The notes under the pieces were generated by a model. It had not been told where the DNA came from. It worked only from the letters and a program-made list of their open reading frames with translations, and searched no databases. 8,950 bases of DNA, from positions 1 to 8,950 of the forward strand of contig DATBZX010000206.1 of assembly GCA_036512955.1 (NCBI GenBank), in the 5' to 3' direction. The position numbers and the translations under genes are program-made. Each line of letters opens with the position of its first letter. Position 1 is the stretch's first letter. Source of the DNA: DASRAA01 sp036512955 (GTDB lineage: Bacteria; Acidobacteriota; Terriglobia; Terriglobales; Acidobacteriaceae). This document shows, piece after piece, positions 1 to 5,704 of the stretch.

Positions 1-1
1 G

Positions 2-54
2 CCCAGTAAAAGCAGCGCTCCCTCGCGCCTCGCCGCGGGCTCGCGATGACAAAT
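2..54 (+). repeat. Dispersed repeat, copy 1 (AAAGCAG...CCCTCG...GATGACAA type)
   Basis: The piece starts with CAGTAAAAGCA (4-14), continues through a CCCTCG-rich middle and ends in GATGACAAAT. The same order of blocks recurs at 534-570 and inside rlmN at 2919-2965. Read on the minus strand, the other copies give HQERSEGSAF-like or SSRG...EGSAF-like peptides, a sequence type often mistranslated as small hypothetical proteins in repeat-rich genomes. The left end may be cut by the window edge. Confidence 0.6.
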
Positions 55-75
55 CTGTTGCTGTGGCGCGCCCCA

Positions 76-124
76 GTCCCGCTCTGCGGGACGAAATAAG
101 AAAGCCCAGCGCTTCAGCGCTGGG
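76..124. repeat. Pair of perfect stem-loops
   Basis: Two perfect hairpins lie 12 bases apart. The first has 7-bp arms GTCCCGC/GCGGGAC around TCT (76-92). The second is CCCAGCGCTTCAGCGCTGGG (105-124), with 9-bp arms around TC. A third, weaker one (GTGCC/GGCAC, 147-159) follows. Neither main hairpin has a T-run, so a dispersed palindromic repeat is more likely than a terminator. Confidence 0.6.
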
Positions 125-309
125 AAAGCGAGAGTAAAGAATCCGAGTGCCTCGGGCACGTCATACGCTCAGCCGAGGATGCACCGAGCAGCCTTCCGTT
201 GAACCAACTGGACAAGAGAAGCGCCGCGCTCGCACTTATCACACGCGTCCGTGACCTACGTCCTTTCCCCGGCCTGTCACTTTTCTTAGAATCGCGTAAC
301 GACGATGAA

Positions 310-356
310 GGGGGATTATTGTCCCCCAAAGCATCCGCGGGACAGCGGTAGTCCCG
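310..356. repeat. Pair of stem-loops
   Basis: GGGGGA/TCCCCC pair across a 6-base loop (310-327), and CGGGAC/GTCCCG pair across a 7-base loop (338-356). They continue the run of small palindromes that begins at 76. No gene is adjacent that they could terminate directly. Confidence 0.5.
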
Positions 357-383
357 AGCGAGCAACCTAAGCTCTTTGTTATT

Positions 384-493
384 AATATTTTGCCCTTAAC
401 CCACATGGGCTCAATATTTTGTGGGGACTTTCGCCTTTCGCCCACTGTGTTTTCAATATTTTAGAAGCCATGGGGGAGGGGGGAGGGGTACCC
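384..493. repeat. Three AATATTTT motifs and a G-rich tract
   Basis: AATATTTT occurs at 384-391, 413-420 and 455-462 in otherwise GC-rich DNA. Just after the third copy comes a run of five, six and four Gs separated by single As (472-488), ending in the palindrome GGGTACCC (486-493). The block has no coding potential. It looks like a conserved module of a dispersed intergenic element, but only one copy is in the window, so this is inference. Confidence 0.4.
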
Positions 494-533
494 AAGCGCC
501 CATCCAATTCCCAGAACGGGAATCGCGGAAAGA

Positions 534-570
534 GAAAAGCAGATCCCTCGCTTCGCTCCTGATGACAAAT
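534..570 (+). repeat. Dispersed repeat, copy 2
   Basis: AAAAGCAGATCCCTCG at 535-550 matches the copy inside rlmN (2923-2938) base for base. The sequence then runs through a shortened middle to GATGACAAAT (561-570), the same end as copy 1. It lacks the leading CAGT of copies 1 and 3, so it is a shorter variant. Confidence 0.6.
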
Positions 571-620
571 CCATCTCGTGATCACAATCCATTAGGAACG
601 AACGGATAGCGAACAGAGAA

Positions 621-690
621 GCGCAATTGCGCAGTTGCTAATTACCAATTACCAGTTACCGGAGTCGCTAATTGCTAGTTGCTAGTCGCT
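621..690 (+). repeat. CAGTTGCTAATTACCA-type short-unit repeat
   Basis: The block opens with the 12-bp palindrome GCGCAATTGCGC (621-632). It continues with degenerate 7-8 base units (AGTTGCT, AATTACC, AGTTACC, AATTGCT, AGTTGCT, AGTCGCT) up to the stop codon of hom. Related units occur at 1988-2019, 2893-2920 and, inverted, at 4851-4895. Confidence 0.55.
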
Positions 691-695
691 CGCGG

Positions 696-1982
696 CTACT
701 CAATCCGCAGCAGCAGCACTGGTTCAACCATGAACTCGAAAGCGTTGATCTTCTCTATCGCGCTGCGGACTTTGGGTTCGGAGACTGGTTCTACCGTAAA
801 GAACAGCGACAGACGCGTTTTGGGCGAGTGCGGTTCCTGCTGCACGGAGTCGATGTTCATGCCTTCGCGGGAGAGGATCTCGGCGACGCGGGCGATGATG
901 CCGCGTTCGTCGTTGACCGTCAGGCGCAGATACCAGCCTGCGGGTTTGGGCTCGGGAGCGATCTCCAGCTCGCGCGACTCGAGGAAGCCAACTACGTTCT
1001 TGCCGCTTAGGCGTCCGGCAGCGAGGTCGCGGGCAATCTCTACCAAGTCGGAAACCACGGCCGCGCCAGTTGCGTCGCCGCCTGCGCCGCGTCCGTAGAA
1101 CATCTGCGTGCCGAGACGGTCGCCAATCAGGAAGACAGCGTTGTTCACATCCTCAACCTTGGCCAGCATGGAGCGGCGATCGACCAGCCAGGGACGCACG
1201 GAAACATCGAGTCCGTTGTCGGTCTGCTCGGCGGAGGCAACCAGCCGAATGGTGCGCTTCAGGCGCTGCGCGGAACGAATATCCACGGCGCGAATCTGGC
1301 GAATGCCGTGAGTGGGAATGCGCTCGATGGCGAGGCGTCCGCCAAAAGCCATGCGGGCGAGGATGCAGAGCTTGTCGCGCGCGTCCTGACCGTCGATGTC
1401 GAAGGTGGGATCGGCTTCGGCGTAACCGGCCTTCTGCGCCTCGCTCAAGGCTTCGTCGAAGTCGATGCCGCGGTTCTCCATCTGGGTGAGGATGTAATTG
1501 GAGGTGCCGTTGAGGATGCCGTGCAGGGCGCGCAGACGGTCTCCGGCGGTGGATTCCTGGATGACGCGCAGGATCGGAATGCCTCCGGCAACGCTGGCCT
1601 CGAAGCCGATGGGCAGGTTGCGGGAAACGGCGAGAGCGAAGAGTTCGTCTCCGTGCTCGGCCAGCAGCTTCTTGTTGGCGGTGACGACGGGCTTGCCGTG
1701 CTCGAGCGCTCCGCGAAGGAGTTGCAGAGAATGCTCGACTCCTCCCATAGTCTCGACGATGACGTCAACGTCGTCGGAAGTCAGCAGCTCTTTCCAGCCG
1801 GTGGTGGCGCGCGCCCCGGAGGGAACGTCGGCAGGCTTGATGGCCTGGCGGCGACAGACCGCGGTGACGACGAGCTTCACGCCGCTGCGGCGCTCAATCA
1901 GATCGGAGTGCTTGACGATGATGTCGGCGGTGGCGCGTCCTACGGTGCCGAAGCCGACGATTCCTACCCGGACTTGTTTCAT
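696..1982 (-). CDS. hom: Homoserine dehydrogenase
   Basis: This cytoplasmic NAD(P)H-dependent enzyme reduces aspartate 4-semialdehyde to homoserine, the branch-point step towards threonine, methionine and isoleucine. The 428-residue product has the three expected parts. An N-terminal Rossmann fold carries the VGIVGFGTVG nucleotide loop (residues 6-15) and TANKK (101-105). The catalytic/dimer domain carries GILNGTSNYIL (155-165) and GYAEADPTFDIDGQD, where Glu189, Asp200 and Lys204 align with the known catalytic residues. A C-terminal ACT domain (about 349-425) is known to bind threonine for feedback inhibition. The length is normal for the monofunctional, ACT-bearing form; there is no aspartokinase fusion. 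The start is fixed because the Rossmann strand begins five residues in, yet no Shine-Dalgarno sequence is visible and a dispersed repeat ends only a few bases upstream. It lies 151 bp downstream of rlmN on the same strand and may be cotranscribed. Confidence 0.96.
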   Translation of the reverse strand: MKQVRVGIVGFGTVGRATADIIVKHSDLIERRSGVKLVVTAVCRRQAIKPADVPSGARATTGWKELLTSDDVDVIVETMGGVEHSLQLLRGALEHGKPVVTANKKLLAEHGDELFALAVSRNLPIGFEASVAGGIPILRVIQESTAGDRLRALHGILNGTSNYILTQMENRGIDFDEALSEAQKAGYAEADPTFDIDGQDARDKLCILARMAFGGRLAIERIPTHGIRQIRAVDIRSAQRLKRTIRLVASAEQTDNGLDVSVRPWLVDRRSMLAKVEDVNNAVFLIGDRLGTQMFYGRGAGGDATGAAVVSDLVEIARDLAAGRLSGKNVVGFLESRELEIAPEPKPAGWYLRLTVNDERGIIARVAEILSREGMNIDSVQQEPHSPKTRLSLFFTVEPVSEPKVRSAIEKINAFEFMVEPVLLLRIE

Positions 1983-1987
1983 AAGAG

Positions 1988-2038
1988 AGTTGTCAGTTGC
2001 CAGTTGGCAGTTGTCAGTAAAAGCAAGGGCTAAAGCCC
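1988..2038 (+). repeat. Composite repeat upstream of hom
   Basis: Short CAGTTGCC-like units (1988-2014) run into CAGTAAAAGCA (2015-2025) and then into the hairpin GGGCTAAAGCCC (2027-2038). The first two parts match the start of the insertion in rlmN (2893-2929). The hairpin matches the one after the pilin gene (5587-5600). The block ends about six bases before the hom start codon. Confidence 0.65.
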
Positions 2039-2062
2039 CGTTGTCTCCTAGATCGCCTGAAC

Positions 2063-2105
2063 GCTGGCCCTTCGACTGCGCTTCGGGCAGGCTCTGAAGG
2101 CCAGC
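2063..2105. repeat. Imperfect inverted repeat between rlmN and hom
   Basis: GCTGGCCCTTC at the left pairs with GAAGGCCAGC at the right, with one bulged C, around a 22-base loop holding GCGCTTCGGGC. It lies 29 bases beyond the rlmN stop on the minus strand. It could slow or end transcription from rlmN, but no T-run follows, and a dispersed repeat of the 'PFDCASGRL' type fits at least as well. Confidence 0.45.
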
Positions 2106-2133
2106 ACTACCAAACCACGTTGTTCGAGAATTC

Positions 2134-3384
2134 CTAACTCAAATGTATCAGTTCGGTGGTGTGTTTTAGCTGGCCGCAGGCGGCGTAGATGTCGCGTCCG
2201 CGGGGACGGCGGATGAACGCCGGAATGCCCGCTGCGGTGAGGACCGACTGAAACGCCAGCACGCGCTCGGGTTCGGGCATGGAGAAGGGAATCTCCGGGC
2301 CGGGATTGAGCGCGATGAGGTTGACCTTGGCGCGCAGTCCGCGGATGAGTTCGACCAACTCGCGGGCGTGAGTGGGGCTGTCGTTGAGACCTCCGAGGAG
2401 GACGTACTCGAAGGTCAGGCGCTCGCGGTTGCGGAGAGGGAAGTCCCGCAAGGCCGCGAGAAGTTTTTCGATGGTCCACTTGCGGGTGATGGGCATGACT
2501 TCGGTGCGGAGAGTCTCGTTAGGGGCGTTGAGGGAGACGGCCAGTTTGGGGCGGACTTCTTCGGCGCCGAAATCAGTGATGCGCGGCACGATGCCCGAGG
2601 TCGAGACCGTCATGCGCGAGGCGGGGATTCCGACTTCGGACACTAGCAGCCGCACCGCCTGCATGAAGTTGTCGTAGTTGAGGAAGGGCTCGCCTTGTCC
2701 CATGAAGACGAGGTTGATGCGGTCGCGGTCGATGTCGACCTGCTGGTCGTTGAGGACTGCGAGAACCTGGCCGACGATTTCTCCGGCGGTGAGGTTGCGG
2801 TGGAGGCCGAGAAGGGCGGTCATGCAGAAGGCACATTCGACGGCGCAGCCGACCTGGCTGGAAACACAGATGGTGGCGCGGGTGCGAGAAGAGTTGCCAG
2901 TTGCTGGTTGGCCGTTGCCAGTAAAAGCAGATCCCTCGGTCGCTGCGCGACCTCGTGATGACAAGTCTCGGGGGGAACTTGCGTCTTGGAGGGAAGGTGC
3001 GGTCTCGGACCGGGGAGTGGCGTAGGTGAGTTCCTCATCACCGGAATCGGAGCCGTCGCCGGCTTCGCCGCCGTCGCCTTCGGGCATCCAGACAGTCTCG
3101 ATGGATTGGCCGTCGGCAAAGGCGAACAGATAGCGGACGGTTCCGTCGGAGGACGTGAACTGCTTGTCGATGATCGGCTGGCCGATGGAGTAGTGGGCGT
3201 CAACGAGCTGTTGGCGGAAGGTCAAGGGCAGGATGGAGAACTGATCGAGGCGCGACCACCTTTGGCGATAGAGTCCGTCCAATAACTGGCGGAGGCGGTA
3301 GGGAGCTTGTGAAAAGCTTTCTACCAAATCGGCAAGCTGTTGATTCGAAAGGCTTAATAGTTCGCGTTGTTGCGGTTCGTTCAT
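2134..3384 (-). CDS. rlmN: Dual-specificity 23S rRNA/tRNA adenine-C2 methyltransferase RlmN, with a 64-residue insertion
   Basis: This radical-SAM enzyme methylates C2 of A2503 in 23S rRNA and of A37 in some tRNAs, which helps translational fidelity. The 416-residue product has the N-terminal RlmN domain (PYRLRQLLDGLYRQRW), the cluster motif CAVECAFC (Cys180, Cys184, Cys187), GQGEPFLNYDN for SAM binding, and the two catalytic cysteines expected for RlmN: Cys173 in ICVSSQVGC and Cys403 in AACGQL. Residues 105-168 (DNA 2881-3072) form an acidic, then Ser/Arg-rich insertion between WMPEGD and RATICVSS, which are adjacent in typical RlmN. Without it the length is 352, normal for the family. Part of the insertion is a dispersed repeat, kept in frame. 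I chose the ATG at 3384 because an upstream ATG at 3441 adds only unconserved residues. The gene is divergent from the M16 peptidase gene, 161 bp away. Confidence 0.95.
   Translation of the reverse strand: MNEPQQRELLSLSNQQLADLVESFSQAPYRLRQLLDGLYRQRWSRLDQFSILPLTFRQQLVDAHYSIGQPIIDKQFTSSDGTVRYLFAFADGQSIETVWMPEGDGGEAGDGSDSGDEELTYATPRSETAPSLQDASSPRDLSSRGRAATEGSAFTGNGQPATGNSSRTRATICVSSQVGCAVECAFCMTALLGLHRNLTAGEIVGQVLAVLNDQQVDIDRDRINLVFMGQGEPFLNYDNFMQAVRLLVSEVGIPASRMTVSTSGIVPRITDFGAEEVRPKLAVSLNAPNETLRTEVMPITRKWTIEKLLAALRDFPLRNRERLTFEYVLLGGLNDSPTHARELVELIRGLRAKVNLIALNPGPEIPFSMPEPERVLAFQSVLTAAGIPAFIRRPRGRDIYAACGQLKHTTELIHLS
2893..2965 (+). repeat. Dispersed composite repeat inside rlmN, copy 3
   Basis: Two GTTGCCAG units with a degenerate copy between them (2893-2920) lead through CAGTAAAAGCA (2919-2929) into AGATCCCTCGG and end at GTGATGACAAG. 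The parts match copies at 2-54, 534-570 and 1988-2025. In the rlmN reading frame it is translated as LSSRGRAATEGSAFTGNGQP and a few further residues, with no stop, so rlmN stays open. Confidence 0.8.
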
Positions 3385-3545
3385 GCATCCAATATGCTGG
3401 CTAGTTCGAAGCCTGTCTTTCCCGATCCGCCTCGGGAGCATTGCTCAGCGCGCATCCATTCTATCCCAGGCCAGGGAAGCGACGGCTGTAGCGGAAGTTC
3501 GGTTTGCAGGTTCGAAATTTCATTCATACAGGAAATCAGGCACTT

Positions 3546-4841
3546 ATGGCAGCGGAAGCATTAGCGGTCGCAACCGGCCGGACCATCCAGCGGGAGGTCC
3601 TGCCCAACGGGCTCACCATTATTACCGAGCGCATGGACCACATTCGCTCGGTGTCGCTGGGTATCTGGCTGAAGGCGGGGTCGCGCAACGAGGAACCGGA
3701 GGTCAACGGGATCTCGCATTTCGTCGAGCACATGGTGTTTAAGGGAACAACCCATCGCACGGCGGAGGACATTGCACGCGAGGTGGACTCCATCGGCGGC
3801 AATATGGATGCCTTCACGGGCAAGGAAACGGTCTGCTTCAATATTAAAGTTCTAGATGAACATTTGCCCATAGCCGTTGAATTGCTAAGCGATATGGTGC
3901 TGCATCCGATTTTTGATGGCAACGATGTTGTGAAAGAGCGGGGCGTGATTCTGGAAGAAATCAAGATGGACGAGGACGACCCGGACAACCTGGTCCACGA
4001 AATCTTCACCCAGAATTTCTACAAAGGACATCCCTTGGGCAAGCCGATCCTAGGAACCAAGGAAACCGTGCGCAAGTTCGAACAGGAGGGCGTCCGGGAG
4101 TATTACCAAAGCAAGTTCGTGCCAGAAAACATGGTGATCTCGGCGGCAGGGAATCTGGAGCACGAGCATCTGGTAGCGCTGTTGAGCAAGGAATTCGGGC
4201 CGCTGGCCCGGGGATCGAATGGGTTGCACGACACTCCGCCCAAGACCAACTCGCGCATCATGCTGCGCAATAAGAAGTCGCTGGAGCAAGTGCAAATCTG
4301 CGTGGGGGTGCCCTCGTACCGCATCAATCACGAACGCCGCTTCGTGGCCTATGTGCTCAATACGCTGCTGGGCGGCGGGATGAGTTCGCGGCTGTTCCAG
4401 AACGTGCGCGAGAAACAGGGCCTGGTGTACTCTATTTTCTCGGAACTGAATCCTTATAAAGACACGGGATGCCTGGCGGTGTACGCCGGAACCTCACGGG
4501 AATCTGCACCAAAAGTGGTGCAATCCATAATGCACGAATTTCACGACGTTAAGCAGAGCCACATTCCCGCCGAAGAGCTGAAGCGCGCCAAGGACCAGTT
4601 GAAAGGCAGCCTGATGCTGAGCCTGGAGTCGTCAACGGCGCGCATGTCGAACCTGGCGCGGCAGGAGATGTATCACGATCGCTTCCTGGGAATGGACGAG
4701 ATCATCGACCGCATCCAAGCCGTTACGCTGGACGACGTGATCCAGACGGCGAACGAGATGTTCCAGCCGGAGGCGATAGCCGTGACAGTGCTGGGCAATC
4801 TCAATGGGCTAAAGATTACGCGCGACTCGCTGGCGTGTTGA
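3546..4841 (+). CDS. M16 family zinc metallopeptidase (processing-peptidase-like)
   Basis: A 431-residue zinc endopeptidase of the pitrilysin/mitochondrial processing peptidase family. The inverted zinc motif HFVEH is at residues 58-62 (His58 and His62 bind zinc, Glu61 activates water). Glu138 in VILEEIK lies at the spacing expected for the third zinc ligand, and Glu131 is also conserved. The second half has the inactive-lobe fold with FQNVREKQGLVYS, which holds the Arg288/Tyr295 pair known to bind substrate in the family. The length fits a single complete subunit with both lobes, as in bacterial homologues of the beta processing subunit. No signal peptide is seen, so it is probably cytoplasmic. 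The physiological substrate is unknown. The start is the ATG at 3546, with a modest AGG upstream; an in-frame TTG at 3504 is less likely. It is divergent from rlmN and stands alone. Confidence 0.93.
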   Translation: MAAEALAVATGRTIQREVLPNGLTIITERMDHIRSVSLGIWLKAGSRNEEPEVNGISHFVEHMVFKGTTHRTAEDIAREVDSIGGNMDAFTGKETVCFNIKVLDEHLPIAVELLSDMVLHPIFDGNDVVKERGVILEEIKMDEDDPDNLVHEIFTQNFYKGHPLGKPILGTKETVRKFEQEGVREYYQSKFVPENMVISAAGNLEHEHLVALLSKEFGPLARGSNGLHDTPPKTNSRIMLRNKKSLEQVQICVGVPSYRINHERRFVAYVLNTLLGGGMSSRLFQNVREKQGLVYSIFSELNPYKDTGCLAVYAGTSRESAPKVVQSIMHEFHDVKQSHIPAEELKRAKDQLKGSLMLSLESSTARMSNLARQEMYHDRFLGMDEIIDRIQAVTLDDVIQTANEMFQPEAIAVTVLGNLNGLKITRDSLAC

Positions 4842-4850
4842 AGAAGAGGT

Positions 4851-4895
4851 AGCTGGTGACTGGTAACTGGCGATTGGCAACTAGCAACTAGCGCT
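4851..4895 (-). repeat. Short-unit repeat, inverted copy
   Basis: TGGTGACTGGTAACTGG followed by GATTGGCAACTAGCAACTAG is the reverse complement type of the CAGTTGCC units at 621-690, 1988-2019 and 2893-2920. It begins ten bases after the M16 stop codon. No strong terminator is seen in the rest of the gap before the pilin promoter. Confidence 0.55.
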
Positions 4896-4977
4896 TACCT
4901 AGTGACTCAATTTCCAGAGGTGGTTCCGTTCAATCGCGCTTTCGACCGGTGCCCGCTGCCGCCGCCGTGGTACTGTT

Positions 4978-5006
4978 TTGACATCGGCAGAGAGCTGCTC
5001 AATAAT
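4978..5006 (+). promoter_or_regulatory. Sigma70-type promoter for the pilin-like gene
   Basis: A perfect -35 box TTGACA (4978-4983) is followed after exactly 17 bases by AATAAT (5001-5006), five of six matches to the -10 consensus. Transcription would start near 5013, giving a leader of about 78 bases. GAGAGCTGC in the spacer (4990-4998) is the exact reverse complement of GCAGCTCTC at 5057-5065, so a 9-bp inverted repeat brackets the -10 box. Whether that is an operator is unknown. Confidence 0.55.
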
Positions 5007-5079
5007 TTTCTGTTGATTCGCGGATACCGTTACAGCATTCCTAACGTCATTTCTGTGCAGCTCTCCGCGAGGTGACGAA

Positions 5080-5084
5080 AGAGG
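5080..5084 (+). promoter_or_regulatory. Ribosome binding site deciding the GTG start
   Basis: AGAGG lies six bases before the GTG at 5091. No ATG gives a complete prepilin leader in this frame, so this site supports GTG as the start. Confidence 0.6.
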
Positions 5085-5090
5085 TTCACA

Positions 5091-5567
5091 GTGATTTCTA
5101 AACGTAATCGCGATCGCGGTTTTACGCTGATCGAGTTGCTGATCGTGGTGACGATCATCCTGATCATCGCGGCCTTCACCATTCCGAAGATCACCAAGTC
5201 GCAGATTCCGGCGCACGAAGCCTCGGCCATCGCCAGCATTAAGGCCATCAGCGCGGGGGAGATGATCTACTCCAGCAGCCATCCTGACGTGGGATTCACC
5301 GTCGACCTCATCTCTCTCGGAGGCACTTCGCAGAGCGGAGGCGAGCAGACCATCGACACCAACCTAGCCAGCGGGCGCAAGAGCGGCTACACCTTTACCT
5401 ACACCCCGGGCGAGAAGGTTAACGGCGCGATTCGCTCCTATACGATTACAGCCGTGCCGGACCAAGTGGGGACGACGGGACAGCGGCGGTTCTTCGCCGA
5501 TGAGTCGGGCGAGATCCACTACAACGCCTCGGGACCGGCGGACGTGACCAGCCCGGTAATTCAGTAA
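5091..5567 (+). CDS. Type IV pilin-like protein (prepilin)
   Basis: A 158-residue prepilin. The short positive leader MISKRNRDRG ends in the Gly expected before prepilin-peptidase cleavage. The mature protein then begins FTLIELLIVV, with Glu at position +5, the residue needed for pilin assembly, inside a single hydrophobic helix of about 20 residues that serves as membrane anchor and fibre core. A small C-terminal domain follows, rich in Gly, Ser and Thr, with RRFFADESGEIHY near the end. It has no cysteines, so there is no disulfide-bonded loop of the classical major pilins. It could be a major pilin, a minor pilin or a secretion pseudopilin; the sequence does not decide this. No assembly genes (ATPase, PilC, peptidase) are nearby, so the partners must be encoded elsewhere. 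It starts at GTG with its own promoter and is convergent with the propeller gene. Confidence 0.9.
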   Translation: MISKRNRDRGFTLIELLIVVTIILIIAAFTIPKITKSQIPAHEASAIASIKAISAGEMIYSSSHPDVGFTVDLISLGGTSQSGGEQTIDTNLASGRKSGYTFTYTPGEKVNGAIRSYTITAVPDQVGTTGQRRFFADESGEIHYNASGPADVTSPVIQ

Positions 5568-5586
5568 GGCGAACACCGTTCCCTCA

Positions 5587-5642
5587 GGGGCTAAAGCCCC
5601 TACTTCTCCTCGATGCGCTAATGGCACGGCTGAAGCCGTGCC
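5587..5642. repeat. Two perfect stem-loops between convergent genes
   Basis: GGGGCTAAAGCCCC (5587-5600) and GGCACGGCTGAAGCCGTGCC (5623-5642, 9-bp arms with a GA loop) lie between the pilin stop and the end of the propeller frame. The second is followed by CCCTTTC rather than a full T-run. They could act as a bidirectional terminator, but the first hairpin recurs upstream of hom, so this is at least partly a dispersed repeat. Confidence 0.5.
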
Positions 5643-5704
5643 CTTTCAAATCGCAATTACGAGACCGGTTCCAGGACAGGATTATTCGGCATGTTTGCGA
5701 GTAG

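Larger units (their letters stand above)
1..695. other. Gene-free, repeat-rich intergenic region
   Basis: No open frame in these 695 bases has a recognisable domain, a convincing ribosome binding site or a sensible composition, so I call no gene. The stretch is a patchwork of short perfect stem-loops (76-92, 105-124, 147-159, 310-327, 338-356), an AT-rich motif repeated three times, a G-rich tract, two pieces of a dispersed repeat that recurs inside rlmN, and a block of CAGTTGCC/CTAATTGC-like units. It lies downstream of hom on the minus strand. No clear Rho-independent terminator with a T-run is seen for hom. Confidence 0.7.

Noticed and set aside
384..462. CRISPR array from the repeated AATATTTT motif
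   Set aside because: The repeats are only 8 bases, spacing is uneven (29 and 42 bases), and no cas genes are present.
114..609. Several overlapping small open frames on both strands in the first 600 bases
   Set aside because: They run through hairpins and dispersed repeats, have no ribosome binding sites or known domains, and their peptides match repeat-derived sequence types.
672..2097. Long plus-strand open frames opposite hom, up to 241 codons
   Set aside because: They are shadows of a GC-rich gene; hom on the other strand has unmistakable family motifs along its full length.
3385..3441. Longer rlmN start at the ATG at 3441
   Set aside because: The added 19 residues look unrelated to RlmN, whereas the ATG at 3384 begins directly before the conserved N-terminal domain.
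3504..3545. TTG start for the M16 peptidase adding 14 residues
   Set aside because: A downstream ATG with an AGG at suitable spacing fits the family N-terminus better.
4899..5282. Minus-strand open frame over the pilin promoter and 5' part of the pilin gene
   Set aside because: It overlaps a well-supported pilin gene and promoter and has no recognisable domain.
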